From assembly GCA_002308235.1 (NCBI GenBank), contig DBVS01000077.1:21540-40262 (forward strand): a stretch of DNA of 18,723 nt, given 5' to 3'. The notes under the pieces were generated by a model, which ran no database searches, was not told where the DNA came from, and saw nothing but the letters and a program-made list of their open reading frames with translations. This DNA comes from Lachnospiraceae bacterium UBA1258. Its GTDB lineage: Bacteria; Bacillota; Clostridia; Lachnospirales; Lachnospiraceae. Made by a program: the position numbers and the translations under genes. Below, in pieces: positions 1 through 7,195 of this stretch; within the stretch, counting starts at the first letter, position 1; every line of letters begins with the position of its first letter.

Positions 1-684
1 GACGTTCATGACGGTCATAGTCACGATGGTGGGTCTTATCTGAGGAAGTGTGACATGCCAGATTCTCTTCCACCGCCCGGCACCGTCTATGTAAGCCGCA
101 TCATAAAGTTCCGTATTTACACCCGCTATGGCAGCCAGGTAAATGATCATTCCGTATCCGAGTCCCGACCAGACGCCGCTGCCCCAGTAGATCATCCGCC
201 AGGTAATGGTGTTGGTCATGAAAGGAACCGCTTTAAGTCCGAGAGCCATGATACCGCCGTTCACCATACCTCTGGGTCCGAACACCTGGTACATGATACC
301 GGCGATAACTACCACTGAAAGGAAGTGAGGGATATAAAGCACTGTTTCCGTGAACTTTTTGACCTTCTTATAGCGCATCTCGCTCAGGAGGATCGCGGTC
401 ACTATCGGGAACGGGAAATTGATGAGAAGTCCGCCGATGTTAAGTATCAGCGTATTTTTGATCGCCAGCCTGAACTCTCTGGCCGCAAAAGCTTCCTTGA
501 AGTTTTTGAGACCCACCCAGGGGCTGGCCCACATGCCCTTGAAGATGTTGTACTTCTTAAATGCCACGATGGTTCCGCCCATAGGCACGTACTTAAAAAG
601 AATGAAGTACGCGATGGGTATGATCAGCATGATGTACAACGGTATATTCCTTTTGAATCTTAGAAATGATTTTTTCTGGTTCAA
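1..684 (-). CDS. Carbohydrate ABC transporter permease, LplB/YtcP-like (partial, 5' end)
   Basis: Inner-membrane permease of a binding-protein-dependent ABC importer, most like the LplB family that takes up oligosaccharides. Only the first 228 codons are present; the gene runs off the left edge of the window. The translation has a basic N-terminus (NQKKSFLRFKRNIPLYIML), several hydrophobic helices, and the permease EAA loop near residues 197-220, seen as DAAYIDGAGRWKRIWHVTLP, which docks on the ATPase. The start is the TTG at 684, preceded by a G-rich stretch that could serve as ribosome site; no in-frame ATG or GTG lies upstream before a stop, so the start is uncertain. It lies downstream of the LacI gene on the same strand but has its own promoter and a palindromic operator, so it is probably regulated by that LacI protein. 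Substrate cannot be read from the sequence. Confidence 0.85.
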   Translation of the reverse strand, partial: MNQKKSFLRFKRNIPLYIMLIIPIAYFILFKYVPMGGTIVAFKKYNIFKGMWASPWVGLKNFKEAFAAREFRLAIKNTLILNIGGLLINFPFPIVTAILLSEMRYKKVKKFTETVLYIPHFLSVVVIAGIMYQVFGPRGMVNGGIMALGLKAVPFMTNTITWRMIYWGSGVWSGLGYGMIIYLAAIAGVNTELYDAAYIDGAGRWKRIWHVTLPQIRPTIVTMTVMNV

Positions 685-754
685 TGAAGCCCCCCGGTTT
701 CCGTGAAACCATTCTTTACTATCTGTTTTTTGCTTACCCGTTTTAACGTGATTT

Positions 755-768
755 TTAACACGTGTTAA
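755..768. promoter_or_regulatory. LacI-type operator palindrome at the permease promoter
   Basis: TTAACACGTGTTAA is a perfect 14-bp palindrome just downstream of the predicted transcription start of the permease gene. A central CpG between symmetric arms is typical of LacI-family operators. The 10-bp core AACACGTGTT occurs again in the promoter of the neighbouring LacI gene, which supports a shared regulator. Confidence 0.65.
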
Positions 769-780
769 CTTTGTAGGTTC

Positions 781-809
781 ATTATAAGTCTCTTTTAAAG
801 TTTTTGCAA
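781..809 (-). promoter_or_regulatory. Promoter of the sugar permease gene
   Basis: On the minus strand a -35 box TTGCAA (804-809) and a perfect -10 box TATAAT (781-786) are separated by 17 bases. Transcription would begin near 774, immediately upstream of the palindromic operator at 755-768, giving a leader of about 90 bases before the TTG start. Confidence 0.6.
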
Positions 810-879
810 CTGCTTTTTATAAAAAAACAAAAATCAGTTTATTTGCCGCAGCAGTAACAGCCTGTTTCCGCGGTTTTTG

Positions 880-925
880 ATACAAAGAAAAAAGAAACGG
901 GCAATTTATATTTACCCGTTTCTTT
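880..925 (-). terminator. Rho-independent terminator after the LacI gene
   Basis: Perfect 11-bp inverted repeat, AAAGAAACGGG (891-901) with CCCGTTTCTTT (915-925), 13-base loop. Read on the minus strand the stem runs into a T-rich tail. It separates LacI transcription from the permease promoter. Confidence 0.65.
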
Positions 926-957
926 ACTCGTGTATAATTATTGTAAACTTATTATGT

Positions 958-982
958 CTCCCATTCTCTTCGGGAGTTTTTT
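958..982 (+). terminator. Possible plus-strand terminator hairpin
   Basis: CTCCC (958-962) pairs with GGGAG (972-976), followed by six T on the plus strand. It lies 12 bases beyond the LacI stop codon. It may stop antisense transcription into the LacI gene; read on the minus strand it is only a 3' hairpin without a T tail. The stem is short. Confidence 0.35.
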
Positions 983-993
983 CTTACACCTGT

Positions 994-2034
994 TTATTTC
1001 TTCGGAGGATTTCCGAGGGAACCTCTCTCCATGAATTTGGCAGGAAGCTCCACGTGGTTTACCACTTCTTTTCCTTCGATCATATCAATGAGCGAGTTTA
1101 CGCAGGTGGTGGCGATAAGATCGAAACCGCAGCGCATGGTGGTAAGTCCCGGCGTTAAGTACTTTGACATGGGAATGTCGTCAAAGCCTATGATGGAAAC
1201 GTCATCGGGAATCTTAAAGCCCAGATCCTTTAAGGCATTCATGGCGCCGATGGCCATGACATCGTTGGCAGCAAAGATACCGGTAGGCTTTTTGTTTTTC
1301 TTGTTGCCAAAGATCTTCTTTGTCTCATCGTAGGCGCGCTGTTCGTTAAAGTCGCAGTCCACCTCCACCAGCGAATCTATCTTGTTCCTGTATTTTTCCA
1401 GAGCGCTCCTGACACCCTCGTGACGTCTGATGGCAGGGAGACGCTGTCTGTTACATCCTATATAAAGAATATCCTTGTGTCCGCGCTCCACCAGCTTCTC
1501 GATGGCGAAATATGCGGAGATCTGGTCGTCCATGTTGACGGCCACGGTATTCTTATAGTGGGAATCCCGCTCCTGATTAAGGAGTACGATGGGGTATCCG
1601 TGTTTTCCGATTCTCTCTATATCCTCGTTGCCGGTGTTGTAACCGAGCAAAATGGCGCCGCGCACCAGCTTACTGTTAAAGATCCTTTCTATGGATTTAA
1701 CATCCTTTTCCCCATCCGTAAGATATACCAGGGTCTTGTAGCCCCGCTTCTGGGCGCTGTTGGCTACCAGGTTCACCAATTCCGTGGCAAAGTGGGAACT
1801 GATGTCCTTGCTGGCACCGGAATAGCTCTCGGAATATGCGGAGAACAGTCCTATGATCTGCTCTTCCTTACCCACGAGACTGCGGGCCTTTGAGTTGGGC
1901 TCAAAATTATATTCATCGATATACTTTCGGATTTTGGCTTCGGTCTTGGGGGATACTCCTCCCACTCCGTTAATTACTTTGGATAAAGTAACTCTCGAAA
2001 CGCCTATGATCTTTGCAAGTTCTTCTGTAGTCAT
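994..2034 (-). CDS. LacI family transcriptional regulator
   Basis: Sugar-responsive DNA-binding regulator of 346 residues, normal length for the family. The N-terminus is a LacI helix-turn-helix (EELAKIIGVSRVTLSKVING, residues 4-23) followed by the hinge helix region with PNSKARSL near residues 46-53. The rest is a periplasmic-binding-protein-like effector domain, with the usual FAANDVMAIGAMNAL and GFDDIPMSKYLTPGLTT segments near the C-terminus. The ATG is preceded by GGGAG at good spacing. Two promoters lie upstream, each with a CACGTG-centred site, so autoregulation is likely. A related operator lies at the adjacent sugar-permease promoter, so the permease operon is the probable target. The effector sugar is not evident. 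Confidence 0.92.
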   Translation of the reverse strand: MTTEELAKIIGVSRVTLSKVINGVGGVSPKTEAKIRKYIDEYNFEPNSKARSLVGKEEQIIGLFSAYSESYSGASKDISSHFATELVNLVANSAQKRGYKTLVYLTDGEKDVKSIERIFNSKLVRGAILLGYNTGNEDIERIGKHGYPIVLLNQERDSHYKNTVAVNMDDQISAYFAIEKLVERGHKDILYIGCNRQRLPAIRRHEGVRSALEKYRNKIDSLVEVDCDFNEQRAYDETKKIFGNKKNKKPTGIFAANDVMAIGAMNALKDLGFKIPDDVSIIGFDDIPMSKYLTPGLTTMRCGFDLIATTCVNSLIDMIEGKEVVNHVELPAKFMERGSLGNPPKK

Positions 2035-2118
2035 CTGAAACTCCCGTTTTGAAAATTTTCCCTATTTACTTTACGTTTAAGAAACGTCTGAAACCGCTTT
2101 CGTGTCTTAACATCAACG

Positions 2119-2147
2119 ATGATATCGGTTTATTGCTCACGTGTCAA
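2119..2147 (-). promoter_or_regulatory. LacI gene promoter, proximal
   Basis: On the minus strand a perfect -35 TTGACA (2142-2147) and a -10 TATCAT (2119-2124) have a 17-base spacer. A CACGTG core (2138-2143) overlaps the -35 box, a position suited to repression. Confidence 0.6.
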
Positions 2148-2173
2148 GATTCTGCACACGAACACGATATCAT

Positions 2174-2203
2174 ATTATACAACACGTGTTAACACAGAGT
2201 AAA
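2174..2203 (-). promoter_or_regulatory. LacI gene promoter, distal, with operator in the spacer
   Basis: On the minus strand -35 TTTACT (2198-2203) and -10 TATAAT (2174-2179) are 18 bases apart. The palindrome AACACGTGTT (2181-2190) fills the spacer and matches the core of the operator at the permease promoter, which suggests negative autoregulation. Confidence 0.6.
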
Positions 2204-2245
2204 TATTCCCAAATAGAAAATTATTTGCACTTATTTTGTTAAAGA

Positions 2246-2294
2246 AAACAGTATATAACAGTTGACAACAGTTAAACACTGTTATATACTGTTT
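2246..2294. promoter_or_regulatory. GntR-ABC operon promoter embedded in a 17-bp perfect inverted repeat
   Basis: The plus-strand promoter is near consensus: TTGACA (2262-2267), 17-base spacer, TATACT (2285-2290). It lies within a perfect inverted repeat: the 17-bp arm 2246-2262 (AAACAGTATATAACAGT) is the reverse complement of 2278-2294, with a 15-base spacer that itself contains another ACAGTT. The arms end on the -35 and cover the -10, so a bound dimer or tetramer would occlude polymerase. The most likely ligand is the GntR protein encoded just downstream. Confidence 0.75.
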
Positions 2295-2377
2295 ACCGTA
2301 AAGGCGGAAAGATATCTGCAGAATGTCTTATCTGCAAAGCGCATGCAGAGCCCGCCGATACGGGAAAGGTACCGAAT

Positions 2378-2752
2378 ATGCAAATTATAATCAACAACTC
2401 CTCCATGATCCCGGTCTACGAACAGCTTATGGCGCAGATCAAACAGGAAATCATTTCGGGTTCTTTGGCCGAAGGCAGCGCACTCCCCTCTGTGCGGACT
2501 TTCTCCAATGAACTTAAGATCAGCGCCCTCACCGTTAAGAAGGCATACGACAAGCTTGAAGAGGAGGGCTTTATCGTAACCGTCCACGGCAAGGGAAGCT
2601 ATGTGGCAAAGACCGACAGGGAGCTGGCGGTGGAGGCCCGCAGAAAAGCGGTGGAAGAAGACTTTCTTCTTGCCGTTTCAAAGGCTAAAACAGTGGGGCT
2701 TTCAAATGATGAGATCAGAGAGATCATCGATATCATCCTGGAGGAACAATAG
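2378..2752 (+). CDS. GntR family transcriptional regulator, YtrA subfamily
   Basis: A 124-residue regulator with an N-terminal winged helix-turn-helix (IPVYEQLMAQIKQEIISG then LPSVRTFSNELKISALTVKK, roughly residues 11-56, wing at GFIVTVHGKGSYVA) and only a short helical C-terminus. That size and lack of an effector domain are characteristic of YtrA-type GntR proteins, which repress the ABC exporter operon they belong to. The start ATG follows a GGAAAGG ribosome site. It is the first gene of an operon with the ABC ATPase and permease and most likely binds the 17-bp inverted repeat over its own promoter. In this subfamily the inducer is often a cell-wall-active antibiotic or envelope stress; that is family knowledge, not visible here. 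Confidence 0.9.
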   Translation: MQIIINNSSMIPVYEQLMAQIKQEIISGSLAEGSALPSVRTFSNELKISALTVKKAYDKLEEEGFIVTVHGKGSYVAKTDRELAVEARRKAVEEDFLLAVSKAKTVGLSNDEIREIIDIILEEQ

Positions 2753-2758
2753 AGTAAT

Positions 2759-2772
2759 CGCCCGTAAGGGCG
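2759..2772 (+). other. Small GC hairpin between GntR and ABC ATPase genes
   Basis: CGCCC, loop GTAA, GGGCG forms a tight stem with a GNRA-type tetraloop and no T tail. It is more likely an mRNA stability or processing element than a terminator. The next gene starts 24 bases downstream. Confidence 0.35.
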
Positions 2773-2796
2773 CATTCATCGGAAAAGGATCATAAA

Positions 2797-3642
2797 ATGA
2801 TTAAACTTGAAAACCTTCAAAAAAACTATAAAAACTTCGGACTCAACTTATCCCTTGAAGTGCCCTCAGGTGCCGTGATTGGCCTTGTGGGCAAGAACGG
2901 GGCCGGCAAAAGTACCACAATAAAGGCCATTCTGGGCCTTATCAAACCCGACGGCGGCACAATCTCCGTGTTCGGCAAGGATCCCAAGGACTTTACCTGC
3001 GCGGACAAGGAAAACATCGGTGTCGCACTCTCGGATTCAGGCTTTTCGCTTGTTTTAAAAACCAAGGATGTAGTCGAGATCCTCGCCGGATTCTATCACG
3101 ACTTTGACAAAGAAACCTTCATCGCAAAATGCGAGGAAAACGGCCTTGCGATGGATAAGACCATCAAGGACTACTCAACGGGTATGAAGGCTAAATTAAG
3201 AGTTTTGACGGCACTTTCCCACAAAGCAAAGCTCCTTGTTTTAGACGAGCCCACCGCCGGCCTTGACGTGCTGGCCCGCGGCGAGATCCTTGATCTCATC
3301 AGAAAATATCTTGAAGAAGACAGCGAGCGGTCGATCCTTATAAGCTCTCACATCTCTTCGGACCTTGAAGGACTCTGTGATGAGATTTACATGATCGATG
3401 ACGGGAAACTCGTGCTTCATGAGGATACGGACGTGATCATGGGCAAATACGGGATCATCAAGGTTGGCACCGAGGAGTACGAAAAGCTCGACAAGCAGTA
3501 TTTGATCGCGACCAAAAAGGAAGCCTTCGGCTACACCTGTCTGACCAACGAAAAGCAATATTATCTTGACAATTACCCGAATATCGTCATCGAAAACAAC
3601 GATATCGACAATATGATCATCCTCATGTTAGGAGGTAAATAA
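2797..3642 (+). CDS. ABC transporter ATP-binding protein (YtrB-like)
   Basis: A 281-residue cytoplasmic ATPase of an ABC exporter. Visible motifs are Walker A GKNGAGKST (32-40), a variant signature YSTGMKAKL (126-134), Walker B with catalytic Glu LLVLDEP (146-152), and the switch histidine in SSHIS (His185). Residues after about 210 form the extra C-terminal region usual in drug or antimicrobial-peptide exporters. The ATG follows a GGAAAAGGAT ribosome site. It sits between the GntR repressor and the permease, with one base between its stop and the permease start, so the two are made together. The likely role is efflux or detoxification of an envelope-active compound; the substrate is unknown. 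Confidence 0.92.
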   Translation: MIKLENLQKNYKNFGLNLSLEVPSGAVIGLVGKNGAGKSTTIKAILGLIKPDGGTISVFGKDPKDFTCADKENIGVALSDSGFSLVLKTKDVVEILAGFYHDFDKETFIAKCEENGLAMDKTIKDYSTGMKAKLRVLTALSHKAKLLVLDEPTAGLDVLARGEILDLIRKYLEEDSERSILISSHISSDLEGLCDEIYMIDDGKLVLHEDTDVIMGKYGIIKVGTEEYEKLDKQYLIATKKEAFGYTCLTNEKQYYLDNYPNIVIENNDIDNMIILMLGGK

Positions 3643-3643
3643 T

Positions 3644-4321
3644 ATGACCGGATTACTCACAAAAGACTTTCGTTTACTTACACAGAGAAAATCAACGGCT
3701 GTCATGTTTGCCGGTATTGCGCTGATGCTCACGTTCACTATGAACGCTTCCTTTGTGATCAGCTATTTTTCACTGGTAGGCTGCCTGATGGCAATGTCGA
3801 CGCTCTCACTTGACCAGTTCGACAACGGAATGGCCTTTATGTTCACACTTCCTGTAACAAAGAAACTCTACACCATCGAGAAATACATATTCTCATTTCT
3901 CTGGCTCCTAGGCTTTTGGTTCACGGCCTGCGTCCTGCAGTTTGGTGTAATGATCGTTCAAAAGACAGAATTCAACTTCTTCAGTGTGGCCCTCGATGAT
4001 GTGATGACGCTGTTTTTCCTTTCATTTGTCATCTTTATCATGATCCCCATCAACCTTAAATTCGGCGCGGACAAAGGAAGGATCGTGATGCTCATAATCT
4101 TTGCCATCGCGATCATATTCGTTTTTCTCGGCGAAAAGATCCTGACCTTCGCAACCGGAGCATTCGGGATTGACGGAATGAAGTTTATTGTCGATACAGG
4201 GAATTTTATCGCAGGTCAGCCCGCATATATACTTGCGCTCGGAACGTCAGGCATTTTTATAGCGTTCGCGCTTATTTCCCTTGCGATCAGCATCCACGTT
4301 ATGGAGAAGAAAGAGTATTAG
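3644..4321 (+). CDS. ABC-2 type transporter permease
   Basis: Integral membrane protein of 225 residues with about six hydrophobic segments (roughly 18-55, 86-106, 120-140, 148-163, 190-217), starting with the short amphipathic MTGLLTKDFRLL. This matches the ABC-2 permeases that pair with YtrB/BcrA-type ATPases. Its ribosome site (AGGAGG) lies in the last codons of the ATPase gene and the start is one base after that stop, so translation is coupled. Together with the ATPase it forms a single-permease exporter controlled by the GntR protein. The -35 box of the next gene's promoter overlaps its stop codon. Confidence 0.85.
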   Translation: MTGLLTKDFRLLTQRKSTAVMFAGIALMLTFTMNASFVISYFSLVGCLMAMSTLSLDQFDNGMAFMFTLPVTKKLYTIEKYIFSFLWLLGFWFTACVLQFGVMIVQKTEFNFFSVALDDVMTLFFLSFVIFIMIPINLKFGADKGRIVMLIIFAIAIIFVFLGEKILTFATGAFGIDGMKFIVDTGNFIAGQPAYILALGTSGIFIAFALISLAISIHVMEKKEY

Positions 4322-4347
4322 ACAAGTTTTCGTAAAAGCGGTAAAAT
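4319..4347 (+). promoter_or_regulatory. Promoter of the flavodoxin-ferredoxin gene
   Basis: TAGACA (4319-4324, overlapping the permease stop codon) and TAAAAT (4342-4347) with a 17-base spacer; each box matches consensus in five of six positions. It suggests the next gene can be transcribed independently of the GntR-ABC operon. Confidence 0.5.
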
Positions 4348-4369
4348 AGGCTTATCGGAGGGTAGGACT

Positions 4370-5131
4370 ATGATCGGTGTTTATCTCAGCGGTACAGGTA
4401 ATACAAAACATATTATCAATCTGTTTTTTGATGAACTGGGGGCGTCCGGCAGAACTTTTCCGATAGAAGATCATCTGGTGCCCGGACTTTTGGCCGGCGA
4501 CGATCTGATAGTACTTGCTTACCCGACACAGTTTTCCAACACACCGTATGCCGTCAAAGTCTTTATTGAGGAAAACAAGCCCCTTTGGAAGGGTAAATCC
4601 GTATTTTTGATCTCCACTATGGGTGCTTTTTCGGGAGACAGTACGGGATGTGCCGCAAGACAGTTAAAGAAGCACGGCGCTGTGATCAAGGGCGGGCTGC
4701 TGGTCAAAATGCCCGACTCCGTCTGCGATAATCACGCCTACAAGCATACAAAAGAAAAGAACAAAGAAATAATAGCGGTAGCGGACGAGAAAGTCCGTCG
4801 CGCCACCGACATGATAAAAGCGGGTAAGTATCCGAGAAACGGCTTATCGTTTTTCGATCACATCCGCGGGCTCTTCGGACAGAGGCTTTGGTTTTACAAT
4901 AAAACCACCTCGTACTGCAAAGGGCCGAAGGTCAGCCAGGCCTGCATAAGATGCGGAAAGTGCGTGGAGGTCTGCCCAATGAAGAACCTTGAGGTCAAGG
5001 ACGATAAGCTGATATCAAAGGGCAAATGCACCATGTGCTACAGATGCATTTCCATGTGCCCGAGAAAATCTTTGACCATCATGGGAGAAAAAATAGTTGA
5101 ACAAGTGAGATACGAAAAATATGCGGACTAA
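4370..5131 (+). CDS. EFR1-type flavodoxin/4Fe-4S ferredoxin fusion protein
   Basis: Cytoplasmic electron-transfer protein of 253 residues. Residues 1-150 are flavodoxin-like with the FMN phosphate loop SGTGNT (7-12). The C-terminal part has two classical 4Fe-4S binding motifs: Cys192, 195, 198 and 202 (CIRCGKCVEVCP) and Cys220, 223, 226 and 230 (CTMCYRCISMCP). This matches the EFR1 family found widely in anaerobic Firmicutes. A GGAGG ribosome site precedes the ATG and a separate promoter is visible, so it probably is not functionally part of the ABC operon. Its redox partners are unknown. The stop codon lies in the loop of a terminator hairpin. Confidence 0.9.
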   Translation: MIGVYLSGTGNTKHIINLFFDELGASGRTFPIEDHLVPGLLAGDDLIVLAYPTQFSNTPYAVKVFIEENKPLWKGKSVFLISTMGAFSGDSTGCAARQLKKHGAVIKGGLLVKMPDSVCDNHAYKHTKEKNKEIIAVADEKVRRATDMIKAGKYPRNGLSFFDHIRGLFGQRLWFYNKTTSYCKGPKVSQACIRCGKCVEVCPMKNLEVKDDKLISKGKCTMCYRCISMCPRKSLTIMGEKIVEQVRYEKYAD

Positions 5132-5147
5132 AGTCCGCATATTTTTT
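5115..5147. terminator. Bidirectional terminator containing a stop codon
   Basis: A perfect 15-bp inverted repeat (5115-5129 and 5132-5146) with a two-base loop has an A run on the left and a T run on the right, so it can terminate both the plus-strand ferredoxin gene and the convergent minus-strand permease. The ferredoxin stop TAA (5129-5131) begins at the last base of the left arm and ends in the loop. Confidence 0.8.
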
Positions 5148-5195
5148 ACATTTATGGTTTCCGGCGGGTGCGCGTTCGCACATTGCCCCGCATCA

Positions 5196-6353
5196 CTACT
5201 GCACTTTCGCAAGGGCTCCCACGGTGGCGAGCACCGAGCTTACACACACCAGGATCTGGAAAGGCAGGGCTCCGAATTTTCCGCACAAAAGCGACTCTCC
5301 GGTTTTCTTCCGCGATTGGTGGTAAGCGCAGATGATTCCGATACCCGTAAGCACCTGAATCACACTGGCAATTCTTGTAAAGCCTACAAAATCGGCAAGT
5401 CCGAACAGTGCGATTGCAAGGCAGGGAAGGGAAGAAATGAGATAGCTGATCTTCGTACCCCACTTGGTCTGCTCGTTTATGATATCTCTTAAATTAAGCG
5501 TATTTGCCCAGAAGGACGTGGAAAGCGCCAGCAACGAGAAAATGTAGCCAACGATCCCAACCCAGCCTCCGAGCTTGGAAGACAGGTCCACAAGAGCTCC
5601 GTTTCCGGTAACATCACTTCCGCAGGCAAACAGCGTCATAAAAGTAATGATCAGAATAAGTCCCACATTTATACCCGTTCCGAGAGCGATCGAGGAACGG
5701 ATTTTCTTTGTGTCGCCCTCCAGTCCCTTAACGACCTGCGGCACGCTCATAACAGCCGACAGCGAAAAAGCAACCATGCTGTAAAGTGCCACGATATTCG
5801 AAGACGCCACGAATTTGTTGCAAAAGCCCGTGTGCTGCTCAACGAGGGTTGCGACAAACAAAATCGCCATAACGATTACCATCGCAAACACCGAGATCTT
5901 CTCGCAGATTCCCACAAGCTTCATTCCAAAGAGCACCACAAACGCGGTAACCAGATAGAAAATCAGCATTGCGGCCCATGAAGGAATCGAAAACCACGCA
6001 CAAAGCACGGCTCCCCCACCTGTGATAAAGCCCACCACATTGGAAATGACCGAAAGACCCAGAAAGCCGAAGGCCACCCAGGTTACTATCTTTTTAACCT
6101 TCCCCTTGAAAAGCTCGGCCTCTATACATTTGATGAACTGAAGACCGTTGTTGTTGTAGCTTAATTCCGCGATCATCAAATGCATAAGAAGGTTGATACA
6201 GTAACAGACTGCAACGACCCAGATTATCTCGCGCCATGAGTTCCTGCTTGCCAGAAAAGGAACAGAGAGTATTCCCGAACCGACACCGTGCCCCACGATA
6301 ATGCTGGTGGCTTCCATAAAAGTAAGTTTTGCCTCGCCTTTGATAGTTTTCAT
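5196..6353 (-). CDS. Amino acid permease (AAAP/HAAAP superfamily)
   Basis: Integral membrane transporter of 385 residues with about eleven hydrophobic segments over nearly its whole length. The first helix region carries MEATSIIVGHGVGSGILSVP (13-32), the glycine-rich unwound helix typical of amino-acid/proton or sodium symporters related to TyrP, Mtr and SdaC. Length is normal. The start is supported by AAGGAG seven bases upstream. It is convergent with the ferredoxin gene, sharing its terminator, and follows the TetR gene on the same strand after a 92-bp gap that contains a -10-like TATAAT and a dyad. Substrate is not certain; aromatic or hydroxy amino acids are typical for the family. Confidence 0.82.
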   Translation of the reverse strand: MKTIKGEAKLTFMEATSIIVGHGVGSGILSVPFLASRNSWREIIWVVAVCYCINLLMHLMIAELSYNNNGLQFIKCIEAELFKGKVKKIVTWVAFGFLGLSVISNVVGFITGGGAVLCAWFSIPSWAAMLIFYLVTAFVVLFGMKLVGICEKISVFAMVIVMAILFVATLVEQHTGFCNKFVASSNIVALYSMVAFSLSAVMSVPQVVKGLEGDTKKIRSSIALGTGINVGLILIITFMTLFACGSDVTGNGALVDLSSKLGGWVGIVGYIFSLLALSTSFWANTLNLRDIINEQTKWGTKISYLISSLPCLAIALFGLADFVGFTRIASVIQVLTGIGIICAYHQSRKKTGESLLCGKFGALPFQILVCVSSVLATVGALAKVQ

Positions 6354-6385
6354 AGAGCGCTCCTTATATAGTTTTTTGCAAGAAT

Positions 6386-6391
6386 ATTATA
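6386..6391 (-). promoter_or_regulatory. Possible -10 box for the amino acid permease
   Basis: A perfect TATAAT on the minus strand lies 33 bases upstream of the permease start. No convincing -35 is seen at the right distance, so activation by a regulator, or a weak promoter, is possible. Confidence 0.35.
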
Positions 6392-6405
6392 GCATAAAAT
6401 ATACT

Positions 6406-6446
6406 ACTCGGGCTGTCGACATCACAGATGTCGACGAGCGACGAGT
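6406..6446. repeat. Two-level inverted repeat between TetR and permease genes
   Basis: Inner perfect 9-bp arms GTCGACATC (6415-6423) and GATGTCGAC (6427-6435) around a three-base loop; outer arms ACTCG (6406-6410) and CGAGT (6442-6446). The outer arm reaches the TetR stop codon. There is no T run, so it is either an RNA hairpin at the end of the TetR message or a protein-binding dyad upstream of the permease. Confidence 0.55.
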
Positions 6447-7003
6447 CAAAGCATACCCGGCAGTTTCGAATTGATACTCTCAACCAGTTTCGTGGCAAGG
6501 TCCACGATTTCGTCTACGCTTTCTTTGTACCCGCCCCGGATCCATTGCTTCATGACACCCGCAAGGCCCTCTGCGATAAAATAATAGACCCACTGCTGCT
6601 TATTCTCCGGAAGCTTTGAAAAATACTTTTTGATGATGGCGAAATTGACCCCGTAGCAAAGGTCGTAAAGGTCCTTTTCGAAGCGTTCGTCATCCATCTT
6701 TCTGAACAAAAGCTCATAAAGCCGCCGGTTCTCGAGAGTTTTGTACAGAACCAGCCGGTAAATGTCTATAAAATTCAGATCCGTTCCCGTACTGAGTTCT
6801 TCCTTAAGTTTGGAAAGCGTCTCACTTTCCAGCTTGGACAGAAGATCGAAGGCATTGTCGTAGTACTTGTAAAATGTGGCCCTGTTGATGTCGGCTTTTG
6901 CACAGATCTCCTTTACGGTGATCTGTTCCACACTCTTTTTTTCCAGAAGATTTAAAAATTCTTCCTGAATGATTATCTTGGTATATCTGGTCCTGGCGTC
7001 CAT
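6446..7003 (-). CDS. TetR/AcrR family transcriptional regulator
   Basis: A 185-residue repressor. The N-terminal helix-turn-helix is clear (ITVKEICAKADINRATFYKYY, about residues 28-48), and the C-terminus is the short helical domain common in Firmicute TetR proteins that neighbour DegV or dihydroxyacetone kinase genes. I use the ATG at 7003 because a strong GGGGAGG ribosome site precedes it; an earlier in-frame ATG at 7048 has none and would overlap the promoter dyad. The gene is divergent from the DegV gene and the 192-bp gap holds dyads with a common ACACAT half-site, so it likely regulates itself and DegV. The ligand is unknown; a fatty acid is a guess based on the neighbour. Confidence 0.9.
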   Translation of the reverse strand: MDARTRYTKIIIQEEFLNLLEKKSVEQITVKEICAKADINRATFYKYYDNAFDLLSKLESETLSKLKEELSTGTDLNFIDIYRLVLYKTLENRRLYELLFRKMDDERFEKDLYDLCYGVNFAIIKKYFSKLPENKQQWVYYFIAEGLAGVMKQWIRGGYKESVDEIVDLATKLVESINSKLPGML

Positions 7004-7037
7004 TCTCCGTCCTCCCCTGTTTTCCCTTGCCGTTAAG

Positions 7038-7069
7038 ATAATAAACACATTTGCGAAATGTGCTTAAAA
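7038..7069 (-). promoter_or_regulatory. TetR gene promoter with dyad operator
   Basis: The minus-strand -10 TATTAT (7038-7043) follows a weak -35-like TTTAAG. Between them is a perfect dyad, CACATTT (7046-7052), GCG, AAATGTG (7056-7062), placed for autorepression by the TetR protein. Confidence 0.5.
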
Positions 7070-7095
7070 ACTAACATTTTTACCTGTTTTGATGA

Positions 7096-7174
7096 TTGAA
7101 CTCAGGGTCCGTAGTGCTACAATACACTGTGGAATTTGTTCAACATGTGTTTACTATTTTAACACATGTATTGT
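7096..7174 (+). promoter_or_regulatory. DegV gene promoter and inverted repeats
   Basis: Promoter TTGAAC (7096-7101), 16-base spacer, TACAAT (7118-7123). Downstream is a perfect 9-bp inverted repeat ACATGTGTT (7143-7151) and AACACATGT (7161-7169). A wider pair, ACAATAC (7119-7125) and GTATTGT (7168-7174), overlaps the -10. The ACACAT half-site is shared with the dyad at the TetR promoter, suggesting one regulator for both. Confidence 0.5.
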
Positions 7175-7195
7175 GTAAAATAAAGGAGAATGGGC

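Noticed and set aside
325..663. Plus-strand frames at the left edge
   Set aside because: The minus strand encodes an ABC permease with a clean EAA loop throughout, so these are shadows.
1420..1893. 157-codon plus-strand open frame
   Set aside because: Antisense to the LacI gene, which has clear domains and a ribosome site.
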